A DNA stretch of 64,000 bases, from NCBI GenBank assembly GCA_018902385.1, contig JABSSW010000051.1:186001-250000 (forward strand), given 5' to 3'. The DNA comes from Physcia stellaris. Taxonomy: Eukaryota; Ascomycota; Lecanoromycetes; Caliciales; Physciaceae. Shown here piece by piece: positions 46,642 to 58,289 of the stretch. The notes beneath the pieces were generated by a model. It did not search any database, was not told the origin of the DNA, and saw only the letters and a program-made list of their open reading frames with translations. The stretch's first letter is position 1. Every line of letters starts with the position of its first letter. The translations under genes and the position numbers were made by a program.

Positions 46642-47609
46642 GGCGAGACGTTCTGATCAACGGAGACCCATGAAGAGGCCCGTCACGCTCGTAACCGCCA
46701 ATTGAGAGTTTGAGGAGCAGGAATGAAACACGGAAGGGATCATTGCTGATCGTGTACACTACTGTACATCAACCACTGTCGAGCAATACGGCATGGTGGG
46801 TAAGGAACACGGATGGATGGCCAGAGGGTGCAAGCCAGAGAAGGCTTGAGCAGTCGGCGAGAACAACAAGCATGACGGTTTTCGAGAGATGATTGGCGCA
46901 AAGGCTCCTTGACCACGCTTCTGAACAGTCGCTGGCTCCATGTCGCGAGATGCTTCTATTATTTGCATGGAAGTTATGCCGAACAGAGGATGGTCGAGGG
47001 TCTCGAATAAGTTAGGAGATGATTGAAGCTGCTTGGCTCGACCAGTCAGAACGGCAGTCACATTCGGCTCGGCGCTTAGAGACAACACCAGTCATGCATA
47101 ATTCGACCTTGCTGAACAGTCCAACAGCCTTCCTCTGAAGATCGATATCAACACTACTACTACCGTCAGCTTTCTAAACCATGATTGACCTTTCTAGTCC
47201 AAAGCGTGGATCATGTAGAAATATGCAACAAAGCAGGTCGTAACAAACTCCTGCTCTGATCTCATGCTTTTGCTAGAGAGTACCAGCAATGTTCTTTGAA
47301 GATTTTCATTGTCTAAAGCAGCATAACGCTCTGAGCATTGCAACTATCTAGCCGTAGCAGAACTCGGGACGGTCAGCCCAAGTATGAGTGACATCTATAA
47401 TACATATGCCTAATCGGCAAAATCAAAGATAAAGCAGTAGAGCTACCCGACCGACCTTGCCTTAACATGTTGTGAACTGCCACTATGGCTGCAAGACATG
47501 CTCTTCAGAATGTTGCACATGCAAGGATAGAAGCAAAAGCTAAGAAGAATACACTGCCGTAAACTCGCAATTGGTCACCCTAGACCGCTGATGCTCGAGG
47601 AACAATAGA
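46642..47609. promoter_or_regulatory. Leader/promoter of coiled-coil gene and 3' flank of PABP
   Basis: About 970 bp without a supported gene. A minus ORF at 46759-47088 has no motif and probably lies in the 5' leader. Confidence 0.4.
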
Positions 47610-50206
47610 TCAAGCCTGATTTGGTGCGACCTCTTCAGCCTCATGGTTTGCGGGCTCATCAGACTGCGTTCCTTCTGACTGATTCGCTTCACCTTGCTGT
47701 CGAGAGGCCGTCTTCAGATAGTCGTTGTAGACGGCGAGGGCATCCTGAACCTTGTCTCGAAGCTTGTCGTCTTCATCAACCCTATCGAGAGTCAGTATGC
47801 GCCCATAGGCAGGGGAAAGAAGGGGGCACTCACAGTCCAAAGAGCTCGGAGTTGTCCATCTCGAGAAGCATGCCCGTGATCTTTCCTGCCAATTCGGGCT
47901 GTAACTGTAGGATTTTCGGGTATAAAGCCTCGCCAAGCATCTGCTTCTGGTTTGCTGGAGGGGCGGAGGTGATGTTTTCGAGTGTCGATGAACCACTTGC
48001 TGTAGGTTGCATTGAAGCCTGACCCATTCCGCCGTCCCCTCGCCCTCGTGGTCCGCCATATCCACCCACCGAACGATCTTGTTGCACGCCCATCCCCATT
48101 GCACCCATGCCACCTCGACCTTGCTGTGCCGGATACTGTGGGCGAGCATCTCTCCCTCGCATGCCTTGGAGGCCCATCATCTGCTGGGGCATCCCGGGCA
48201 TACCTTGCATCCCAGGCATCTGTCCACGACCCCCTTGGCCACCGCGTCCCAAGGTAGCTTGTACTTGAGCCAAGGCTTGGGGATAGCCCATATTAGGAAA
48301 TCCACCAGGAGCAGCTCCAGGCATACCGCCAAACGGAAATTGGCCAGGCATACCGAAAGCGCTGGGCGGGATTTGCTGGCCACCTCGACCACCTTGTGGG
48401 ACTGCCATTCCGGGAACTTGGCCTGGACGACCTCCCTGCATGCCCGGTAGCATCATGCCTTGCTGCGCGAAAGGCATCGCACCTCGACCCGCAGCATTCG
48501 GAGGAACAAACGTTGGCTGCTGGCCAGGGCCAAAGAACATTGCGTTTGGCATAAATTGCTATTGTAGCGTTAGCAAGTCCAATCATGAAGACTCGAGCTA
48601 TTGTCTCTCACCTGTTGCGGCATACCCGCAGCGGCTGCGGTTTGTTGCATTCGAATCTGGTTGCGAGCTTGGATACTTGCTTCGAGCTATGAGAATTGAA
48701 ATCAGCACTTTGCACACGATTTCATCTTGAACGACTTACTTGACTCTTGCGAATGTCTTTACGCTGAGCCACGGCAACATAGAGAGGCTTGCCATGGACC
48801 ATCTTTCCGTTCAAATCCGCCACAGCTTTAGTGGCTTCATCTGGGTTGCTGAAGCACACGAAACCAAATCCCTTGCTCTTGCCAAGGGCGCGCTTTGCGG
48901 GTTTGACATTCTCCTTCTTGGACTCTTCCTCGGTTGCGCCGTCCTTCTTCTCCGATCCGTCATCGCTATCTTCTTTCTCCTGCTCTTTCTTGGTATCCTT
49001 GTCTTTATCAGCCTCAGGGGTCTCGCTTCTCTCCGGTCCAGCATCCCGCATGACTTTTGCTGAGGTTATAGTACCCGCCGAAGCAAATATCTCACGCAGC
49101 TCCTCGTCACCAACTTCGTCACCCAGGTTCTTTACGTACAGATTGACTCCTTGATATTTCTGACTCTTCTCAACACGCTGCGCTTCATGCTGCTTTCGGA
49201 GCTCCTCCTCACGTTCATGCTTCTTCTGAGCACGGCCAACATATAGAGCCTGACCTTTGAAGTCCTTGTCGTTGAGTTCATCCACAGCCTTTTCTGCATC
49301 TTCATGCTTGACATAATTAATGAAACCAAAACCGCGGCTCTTCCCGGACTCCGAATCCCTTGCAATTGCGGCAGAGGTTACGTCGCCGTACTTCTCGAAC
49401 AAGGTGCGGAGGTCATCATCAGTGACGTCCGATTGGATATTCTTCACGTAGATGTTGGTAAAATTCGCCTTCATCTCATCGAATTTGCTGTCACGGTCCT
49501 TGCGAGGGATATGATGTCCGACAAATACCTTCTTCTCGTTCAACAACATTCCGTTGACGTGTTTGATTGCGGCCACAGCCGCCTCGCCAGTTTCGTAATG
49601 AACAAAGCCATAGCCCTTTGAGTTTCCAAGCTCGTCTTGGGCAACCTTGCAGCTAAGAATATTTCCAAAAGCGGCGAATGTGTCGTGCAAGGCTTTGTTG
49701 TCAATTGCGGTATCTAAATTCTTGATAAAGACATTTCCCTGTCCCGTCTTGCGCAGCAAAGGATCGCGCTGAGACCACATGATTCGACAAGGACGACCCT
49801 TGATAATGGTGTAATTAAGCTCCTCCAAAGCACGCTCACCGTCGGCGGTATTGTTGTAATTAACGTAGGCATAGCCCAAAGAGCGGCGACTGACAGCATC
49901 GCGGCAAACACGGATAGATGCGACTTGACCGATGGAAGAGAACAGCTCGAAAAGCATGGCCTCGGTCACTGCCGGATCAAGCTCACCGACGTACAAGGAT
50001 GCAGAATGCGGTTGATTCGCTCCACCCGGAGCGGCAGAGCTTGGAGTCTGAACAGCATCAGGATCTGTAGGAGATTGGATCGATGTAATATTAGTGTCGA
50101 TGGTGTTTCCGTTGGTGATGGCGCCGTTGGTGGAGTTGGGTTTGTCATCGATAGACAGCCCTTCCAAAGAAGGAGGGTTTGCACCCGCAGCAACTTCTGT
50201 AGCCAT
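47610..50206 (-). CDS. PAB1: Polyadenylate-binding protein (four RRMs plus PABC)
   Basis: Cytoplasmic/nuclear poly(A)-binding protein controlling mRNA stability, export and translation. Exons 50206-48740, 48686-48612, 48558-47834 and 47781-47610 give about 812 aa; the introns are 52-53 nt. Four RRMs are clear: RRM1 [21 protein letters not shown]2 [21 protein letters not shown]3 [20 protein letters not shown]4 [21 protein letters not shown]1 motifs include [24 protein letters not shown] and [11 protein letters not shown]4 carries a long charged insert ([20 protein letters not shown]) typical of filamentous fungi. A Gly/Met/Gln/Arg-rich linker precedes the MLLE/PABC domain ([34 protein letters not shown]). 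The frame is intact. Confidence 0.96.
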
Positions 50207-51398
50207 GACGGATCTGCTTCAATAGGACATGTCATTAGCTTTCAGCCCTCAAAATGTTGACGGAGCTCGCGGAAGCCTTGACTCTAGGAGCTGCGACTGA
50301 GGAAAAATGCTGAACGCTCAGAGAAGGAGCACAGCGCTGGGGTAATGTTGGTAGATCTGAATATCTGAAGTGACGGAGTTTGCTGATAACGAGGACCAGA
50401 AGGGTCGCCAGTGTTGTAGAGCAAGCGCGGAAACAAACCAGAAGCAAAGGTGGAAGCGGTGCAGGTGACGGGGCAGTGATGTGAGATGGGAATACCTACA
50501 GCTGGTGCTCTTTGATTTTCTTTGATTTTCAAATTTTTTTGAGTAGATACGAGGGGTTTTCTAGAAGGGAAGGGTGCAAGAAACAAGGGACAGGTAGTGG
50601 ATGAGTTCCTGAGGAGGGAGATGTTGACGGGGATTGTGAAGAAGATGCGGCCTTGACACAAAAAAGCTACGGGTCTTCAAAGGAAATTCTGTTAGCGTGC
50701 TTTTTTGGTGGTAGGGTTGGCAAGAGCGACCAAGATAGCAGTCATCCACGTGAAGGTCAACCACTCGAACCTCCACACTTCAACCACCAACAAAGAAACG
50801 AGAGAGTGAGGGTCACAACGAACGCATCACTGCAACATGTACCGTGTTGATAACCTCCCGAAGTTGACACACGGGTGATCTATGTGAAAGTTGTCCCCTA
50901 GGACTTGTAGTGGCGTTGTAGTGACAAGGTTTGCTCAATTCTGTTTGAACGGCATACGAAATGGATAAGGCCACCGGTTACCCGACCGTGGGATGACGAT
51001 GAATCTCTCCAACCAGGTGGGATTGTCACTTTCGTAGCTTTGGATGGGGTACATCGTCATCTATAATGACTCTCTTGCTTTTACCACTCAACCCTCTGTT
51101 TACAGACCTGCCGACGTTGAGGTTACACAAGGTGGGCAACTCCTCGTATTCTCTACCTGGTCTAATTGCCCCAACAAATCAGAAAGGGTCTTCATACAAG
51201 GTTGGCAGCGGCCATCGCTTGGGCGTGATTTTCAGAGTCAACATTGGCCAGGTGTATCTCTACAAAGAGCAAAGACTTGCTATCTGCGGGGCTGCTGCAG
51301 CCTTCAGTTTTGGGACTCTCTATCGAGACGGAGAGGTTACAAAATGTCCATCAGGTCCGTCGCAATGACACCTGCTTGCAATTAACAATTGTTATACC
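50207..51398. promoter_or_regulatory. PABP/MATE divergent promoter with A-rich PABP leader tract
   Basis: 1.2 kb between divergent starts. On the PABP (minus) strand, 50541-50511 is an A-rich tract holding two tandem copies of GAAAATCAAA plus an A7 run, about 305 nt before the ATG. PABP mRNAs in other eukaryotes carry A-rich leaders that PABP binds to repress its own translation, so this is a candidate site if it is transcribed. Plus ORFs at 51044-51385 overlap each other and look accidental. Confidence 0.4.
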
Positions 51399-53157
51399 AT
51401 GTCTTCGCCGAAGAGTGAGGACGTTGTGCCGACTCCAACAGACCTTCCTGACAATGAGCCATCAGGACCCAAATCATCCGGCTACCATCCTCTTCACGTC
51501 AAAAACTTGGCCAGAAAATCATCGAAAACGGTCTCCCGTGAAAGGTGATCGACTTTTCGCTGCTTGAGCTCTCAATCACTCTCTCCCCATTTACATAAAC
51601 GCCATCCTACCACTTACGACTTACGCTAGCTAATCATCTTGCAGATACACTGGCTCTCTTGTCTTCAATCTCTTTGCATTTTTGTTGCCTGCTCTATACG
51701 GAACTTTGAGCAAATTATGGGTGGCCCAGATCGACTCGAGCAAGGTGGTCACCACCGACATCTATACTTATATTGGTGTCATAGTCGAGGTTTTGAACGA
51801 AGGTCTACCCAGATCGGCCTTCCTCGTCATCGGCGATAAGTCCACTCGTACTTTACGATCCCGCCTTGGTCTTTCATACACCCTCATTGACTTCCAGATC
51901 CTCCTGGGGGCAATCATGACCATCGTTTTCCTCTCCTCCTCTGAACATCTTGCCGCCGCCTTCGTCCCAGGGGATGTCAGAGGCAGTTCGCTGACGTATG
52001 TACGCATATCTTCCGTGTCGGCTCTTTCCTCCGCCATGGAAACCGCGGTATCGTCATGTACGAGAGCTCTTGATCATCCCGATGTACCGCTCTTGATCAG
52101 CTCCATCAAGTTCGCCGTGAACATCATCCTCGACCTGATCATCATCTCCAAGTTTCACGTCCATACCGTCCATCCGACAGTGAACACTCAAGCCGTGACT
52201 CGACTTGTTTGCGACATGGTCTCGGCAACGTGTGGGCTGATTTACTTTATCTTCATTACGATCAGAATGCAAAAGCGATCTGAAGATCTAGCAGGCTCAA
52301 GAAACATCTCATTCCGGGCCCTTAAAGTGCTTGCTAGACCCTCGATGTACACGTTTGTCGAATCGGCTCAGCGAAATGCTCTTTATCTTTGGCTAGTCTC
52401 TGGAATCATCTCCATGAGTGCCGATTATGCTACCGCATGGGGCGTCTTCAACACCATTAGATGGGGGTTGGTAATGGTACCAGTCCAGGCTCTCGAAGCA
52501 TCCACCCTGACGTTCGTTGGTCATCGATGGGGGCAATGGCGGTCAAGTGTAGGACCGGAGGTACGAAGGCCTAAAGCAAGTTGGCAGGATCTGCGAAGTA
52601 AGGCTCTCCACAACGTGTGTCTTCATCTGATGACTGATCATGGTCAATAGTGGTTACACGTCCTGCAATGGTCTCCTCGATCATTGCTCTTGTTGTAGAA
52701 GTTCCTTTGTGTCTCTTCCTCTCCCTCTGGGGCATAGAGGGGTTTGCATACTACCTTTCTTTCTCAACATCCGTTGCTCAAATCACTCAGACAATGTGGA
52801 AGGCACGTTGCCCCAAATTTTCCACGTCACTTACCCTTGCTAAGTTGAGGTTAGACTATTGACTGGTGCTACATATTCTACGCCCTCAACTTCCAGCTCT
52901 CCGCCATACTGCTAGCTACCACCCCTCGGTGGTTCCTCTACCAAGCCCTAGGCTCGAATCTTCTCTGGGTGCTACCTTGGGCTATCGTCGTCGATCAGAT
53001 CCATCTCACCGTGGATGACGCCTGGAAATACCATTCTATAATCTTCGGCGGGTCCCTGGTCTTCAGCTTTGGCGTCGTGGTGCTGGTATTAGGCTTGTGG
53101 GCTTGGAGCCTTAGAAAGGGGAAGATTAGAATGGCACCGGTGGGACAGAACATCTAA
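51399..53157 (+). CDS. MATE-family multidrug/toxin extrusion transporter
   Basis: A polytopic membrane exporter (MatE fold), 517 aa, coupling H+ or Na+ flux to efflux of organic cations or metabolites. Exons 51399-51544, 51645-52597, 52651-52802 and 52855-53157 keep frame. The N-terminus is a hydrophilic tail ([18 protein letters not shown]), then TM1 ([20 protein letters not shown]). Helices follow with the family-like [38 protein letters not shown] and [20 protein letters not shown]. The third intron begins GC, not GT (AAG|GCACGT...GGTTAG|ACT). This is the only reading that joins TQTMWK to [13 protein letters not shown] without a stop. The gene converges on a P450, 201 bp between stops. Confidence 0.87.
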
Positions 53158-53358
53158 GTATCCGGCAAGCCTCCTATTCCTAAGTACTGGGACTATCAAC
53201 GTAATATCACATGTACCCGTTATTGACACCTCATATAACGATATTTAAAACCAAAATAGATGGGTTTCCATCTTTGCGTCTGTCCCAGTCGCACCAGTCG
53301 GGTACACGTCAGTCAGAAAAGGTTCTCTCAACGAAATTTGCACCAAAGTCGATCCAAC

Positions 53359-55435
53359 CTAGGCTTCTCCGACAACAGAGCTCCCCTCTCCCCTCTTTTT
53401 CACAAGGACCTTTACCCCTCCACTCCTCTTCATGATCGGCATATACCCATCGCTGCCAAGCTGTATGTTCTCAATCGGGGTGTCATAGAGCTGGAAATCG
53501 AACCTCGAAAAGAGCACCGCGGTGGTGAGATACAGCTCCGCGGAAGCCAGACTGAGGCATCAGAGAAATTAATCAACAGTAACCTCAATCAGAACAGGGC
53601 GAAAAAAGCAATGAAAACAAACTCGATCTGAGGACGTCATGGAAGAGAAAGGGGAAAGCTCTAAAAAAAGAAAGGAAGAAAGGAGAAAACTCACTGCTTC
53701 CCCAAACAGCTCCTCGCCCCCCTCTGAAACGGCGCGAAACACGCCTCCATCTTCTCTTTCCCCTCAGCGCTAAGGAAACGCTCAGGCGAAAACGTGTTCG
53801 AGTCCGGGAACACAGCTTCGTCATGCCAAAGCAGTGCAGGCGTCATACTCACTGGCGTTCCTGGCGGGATCTTCCACGTGCCGTATTCAAGAACGCGGTC
53901 GGTCGCAATCCGGGGTATGCGTGTCGCAACCCCGTACGAGAGGCGGATGCCTTCCTGGATAACGGCAGAGAGGTAGGATAAGCTTTTGAGATCTTGGAGA
54001 CTGATTGTGTGGCTGGAGGAGAATTTGAGGCCATCGAGTTCCGCGCGGAGCTTTGCGAGGATACGAGGGCTGGTGCTTAGGTGGTAGGTTATGATGCGCA
54101 GGGCATGGGCAGTTGGTTCTGTGCCGGCGCCGATGAGTTCTTCGAGCTGGCCTCGGAGCGCAGGGATTGTTCTGTCGCGTGCAGGGAGGGCGTCTGTAGT
54201 GAGGAACTCGTGGAAGATGATCTTATGCAGTTTTCCTTCGAAAATTGCGTTCTGGGCTCTGGTACTGGCTTTGAGCGTCAGGATTTGGCGCAGGCAATGC
54301 TGGAAACGCAATGATGATCTTCATGTTAGCATTCCTAGCAGTAATAGTCGAACCATTTCGAATTTGTCCGGTTCTGGCTGATCTTGTTGACTACGAAGGA
54401 GAGCCACGCAGCATCACGAAAGTTTCATGAGATGTTCACTTACTTCTTGGAGTGCCCTATATTCCCGTGTCTTTGCACTTAACATTTTCATCATCCAACT
54501 GGGAAACGACATGAAAAGCGGTAGCAGCCAGGGAACGGGTTTTGCTGATCGCCATACAGCGCCAAATCCTGCAAAGCAGTCTACCAGAGCTTGATTGAAG
54601 TCCCCAACGCTTAGGTTATCGTAGCTAGTCCCTGTAGCGTATTCCGTGATGATATCCATTGTCAAGGCGGAGTAGGCCACACCTATCGACAGAGACTTGC
54701 CAGAGACTGCGAGCTCTTCAATTCGTTTGCAAAGCTTCTCGATATGCGTGTCTAAGATCGGTTTAAGACTAGCTACGACTGCTGGAGAGAAAAAAGGGTC
54801 CTGATGATTGATGGAGTCAGATTTTTGGCAACGGAAAGTGGTAAGGTAAATTCAAGCGGAGCAAGCTTTTGGCTTGCTCATTAATTCTCCAATGCACTCC
54901 AAATATGCGAACAGCAACAGTGAACATGTACCAATTGTCGCCTCTTCTCATGATGCTTATCATGATCAAGTGCCGTGAAGGTGGTCACGCCAAAACCAAA
55001 AGGCCGATATGCATATCCATCTTTGTTCCAGCATCCTTCGTAGGTGTACAGTTGGTTGAAGAAGGCGGGGTCATCTACGTGTATTTCTCCAGGGCTTATG
55101 CGAACAACAGGACCTATAAGCGAATCACCATCAGTATCGGATTGAACCTTAGCGAAGGAAAGGCCTTAATCGGCGTTTTATGAAGCTGACACCGTACCGT
55201 ATCTCCGATGCAATTCGCGGATCTTGAAGATATATGTGCCACCTTTGAGGATGTCATAGTATGCTTCATAGCATCGCGTGACTGCTGCTAGCTTCGGGCC
55301 AGGGAATCGTGCAAGAGGGTGGAAAAACAGGCGATAGACGATGAGAGCGGTAAGTGCCGGGCAGAGCAGGATCAAGGTGATGTAGGCTGACGGCAATGAG
55401 ACAAGAAACGCAAGATCCATTGCAGAGGACAACAA
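53359..55435 (-). CDS. Cytochrome P450 monooxygenase (trichodiene-oxygenase-like)
   Basis: An ER-anchored haem-thiolate monooxygenase. The start at 55435 is followed by a membrane anchor ([20 protein letters not shown]) and the Pro hinge [20 protein letters not shown], then [17 protein letters not shown]. Five exons are inferred; well-placed introns are 55197-55114 and 53694-53552. Landmarks: I-helix AGTEPT in [16 protein letters not shown], ExxR in [18 protein letters not shown], a PERF block (TFSPERFL), and haem loop [11 protein letters not shown], which continues across the last intron as [19 protein letters not shown]. The C-terminus ends [10 protein letters not shown]. The frame is intact. 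The N-terminal half resembles fungal trichodiene-oxygenase-type P450s; the substrate is unknown. It converges on the MATE transporter. Confidence 0.92.
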
Positions 55436-56104
55436 TATGGATCACTTGGGGTAAGAGAGTTGTAGGAGACAGCGTCCACAGACATTCAAGGAGAAGCGCT
55501 CACAGAACTTTTGTGGACAAGCAACAATCAATCGATCGAGGAGCCTCTTATCTGATGAGACCGTGCACCATCTAGATCGGTGAGCCTTGCGACTTGATAT
55601 ACAAATTCATTGGCTCTAGAAGGCATGGTAGGTGCGCGAGAAAGCTGACAGCTTGATAGGTTTAGTACAGGTAATCGCGATCATTGACGAGTACATCTTC
55701 CAATTGCATACGAATTACTCTGAATGGTTAACCGATGTCACCTTAGTCGGATGCTTTCTGTTTTCTAATACTCGTAGAGAGGCCAATAATCAAGTCACTG
55801 CCATTTCCACCATGCAGATCGCGTCTCGGGTATTCTCGGCCTGGCTTCCTGACCCACGATTACTCAGCAACGGAGAGCCTTTCGGAAGACTAATTTCCTC
55901 TCGGAAAACTTTCGCCGTCTTTTGGTGCAGTTGGAATACCGCCGTCTGTGTTCCGCTTTGAATTTCGAAATTCGACATCGATGACATTGAGTCGATATTC
56001 TGTTGCAGAATTCATGATGACGGCGAGGAAGGGAGAAAAGAGGGGTCAAAGGTCGGACGAAACACCACGGCCACATTCCGCTGTGCAAGACTCACTGTAC
56101 AGAA
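55436..56104. promoter_or_regulatory. P450 promoter region
   Basis: 670 bp between the P450 start and the stop of a small minus-strand gene. ORFs on both strands (55632-55961 plus, 55790-55987 minus) overlap antisense and have no motif. Confidence 0.4.
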
Positions 56105-56567
56105 CTACTGTAGAACTATGGATGCAAGGAAGTGGGGAACTGCGTGCGAAACCTTTTTCGAGGTTGACGTCCGACAATTGCTCAAGTTATAACACTCCGC
56201 CGTCTCGCCTTCTTGCAAGTATTCGTCATGGCCTGCCTCTTCATCAGCCTCAAAGGAACTCCGCCCCATCCTTCCTAATCCTTGCAGCGCATCCTCAAAC
56301 ATGAATTGATGCAGATAATCCACCCATACCCAGCGGTCCGCGGCCTTTCACAGAGATTTGAAACAATCAGGTGCTGGACGCCCTATCTCGCCTTACACGG
56401 CAGTTGATATTATGGGCTGTCAGCATTGTCGAAGACTCAGGTGGGGGCGCTCCTTCGCCCTCATAGTGATTACAAGCCCCCGCTAGCTGCCTCCATGAAT
56501 CGTCAGGAGCTGTCATGCCATACAATGATAAAGCTTCCGCTGCAATCCTTCCGAAGATGGGGCTCAT
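56105..56567 (-). CDS. Small hypothetical protein, two exons (136 aa)
   Basis: Unrecognised but well structured. Exon 56567-56397 (MSPIFGRIAAEALSLYGM, DDSWRQLAGACNHYEGEG) joins exon 56344-56105 (AADRWVWVDYLHQFMFEDAL, GRSSFEADEEAGHDEYLQEG) through a 52-nt phase-0 intron GTAAGG...GAAAG. Both halves read naturally, and the intron size matches the rest of the window. It is soluble, with no signal peptide and a mildly acidic middle. It resembles the short lineage-specific proteins common in Pezizomycotina. Confidence 0.5.
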
Positions 56568-56857
56568 AGGTTAAACTTCCTGACGTGGGTGCGCTGGCCT
56601 TTCTTCAATACCAGCTCCTGGTTATCTGTCTGTTCCACAGGCGCTTCTCTTCCCTTCGTCGTTCTTTATTGATTTCTCGAGTCTTCTCAGCAAGCCTCTC
56701 TTGTCTTTGTCGTTGTCTTTACACATCCTTTCAAGTCGCTTCCTCTAATCCAACAGCTACTTCCTTCCATTCTTGCATTTACAATCGACCCCCCCACCAC
56801 GGCCTCACCATCCGTCAAAAATCGCTTTTGATCTCTATACAACTCCATTCAGCAATC

Positions 56858-57283
56858 ATGGGTGCAACAGACGCAACCATTCTTCCAGCCGACGGCACTC
56901 CCAACGGACAAAGAAACAACCACTGCTCGCACGCCTGCAGTATCGTCCTCCTCTGCACCGTCGTCCCATTCTGTGTCCTCTCCATCCTCTTCCTCATTGT
57001 CTACGCAAGCTGCGGGCACAAATATCTCGCGCGGAAACGAAAAGAGAAACACCAGCAGAAAGAGTTGAAAGGGCTAGAGTTGAGGAAGATGAGCGATGCA
57101 GATAGTTTACTGAGTAGACATACTGGGTACTCGAGAGGAGAAGACGGACTGGCGTTGGGATGGGCTCCGGTGAGGGACCTTGAGGGTGGCCTTGGGATGG
57201 CGCCACCTCCACCGCCGATAACGAAGGATAGGCCTGGGGATGCGAGGGTGGCGGCTGCAGTGAAGGCTGCTTCGAGGAGGTAG
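56858..57283 (+). CDS. Small single-pass membrane protein (141 aa)
   Basis: A single exon starting at 56858 (MGATDATILPADGTPN). One strong transmembrane span (SIVLLCTVVPFCVLSILFLI) is followed by a basic cytosolic flank (KYLARKRKEKHQQKELK) and a disordered tail with a polyproline run (GMAPPPPPITKDRPG). The ATG is preceded by ~270 bp of pyrimidine-rich sequence in the same open frame that suits a 5' leader, so the longer frame from 56585 was not used. Function not recognised; small proteins of this layout are common in ascomycetes. Confidence 0.65.
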   Translation: MGATDATILPADGTPNGQRNNHCSHACSIVLLCTVVPFCVLSILFLIVYASCGHKYLARKRKEKHQQKELKGLELRKMSDADSLLSRHTGYSRGEDGLALGWAPVRDLEGGLGMAPPPPPITKDRPGDARVAAAVKAASRR

Positions 57284-58289
57284 TCGTTTTGACAATCTCT
57301 ACACAACCTCGAAGTCTGGCTACCACCCGCAAGACCTGTCGTCCCATGTATCTGTGGCCGGAAGGAATTCCGACGTGTCTGCACTGCTTTATACTACCAT
57401 CCGCTCTTGCACGAATCACGAACAAGCTGGAGTTTAGATATGGATACGAGATTATGACTTACGAAGAACTTTCTTTGCATGCCTATCATCTGATACTAAG
57501 TAAACGACCATTCCATAAAAGCTTAGAAACCCGCGTCTTTACATAGGATACCTCAGACTACAAGACCATGCTGCAAAGTCTCAGCACAGTGCTCACGAGG
57601 AAAATTCATCTACTTCTTGTCTTAATTGCAACGGTTCCACTGAAGACACATTTCTCAACCATGCCGCCACTTCATCTCCTACCTTATCAATCGATTTCTG
57701 TTCCACCGGCTTGTTTTTTGAGGGAGGATAGTAAGGTATCACAATACCTCATATGCTGCACCCCAACCCAGTAACAAGTCAGCCACCAATGCTTCCCAGC
57801 CCCAAGTACGAAAATAGAAAAGGCCTTCCATGAATCCCCATCGTCATCAACCTGCAACATTTTGAACCTCCAAATCTACTTAGCCTTGTACAAGGAATCA
57901 TTAGCCCCATTCCCACACAAAGAAAGGTCAAATCACCGAGTTTAGTTTCCTTTAGATCTAACGGAACCTCCCTCTTGTTAAGTGTGGATGTAGTCTGTCC
58001 GAGTCTCACGAATGGCATGATGGCGAGGTATAGCACGGTGGACTTTCAACATCAAGAATGAATATCGGATTTGATTAGATGCTCGAAAAGGCTAACGGTA
58101 ATAAAGTAACAGATTCAGGGTGAAAACGCCATGCACGTGCGGGACCCACTGAATGCAACAGACCCAAGTTGATACCATGTCCACGGGAACACCCAATCAC
58201 CACCCATGCAAATAACAAACAAACTCCCTGTCCAGAAAAGCATGACGATAAGTCTCACCATGACTCCATGTCCTTTCATCCCTCATCCC
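57284..58289. other. Intergenic, no supported gene
   Basis: About 1 kb between convergent genes. The short ORFs present (e.g. 57779-58036 minus) show no motif. Confidence 0.5.
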
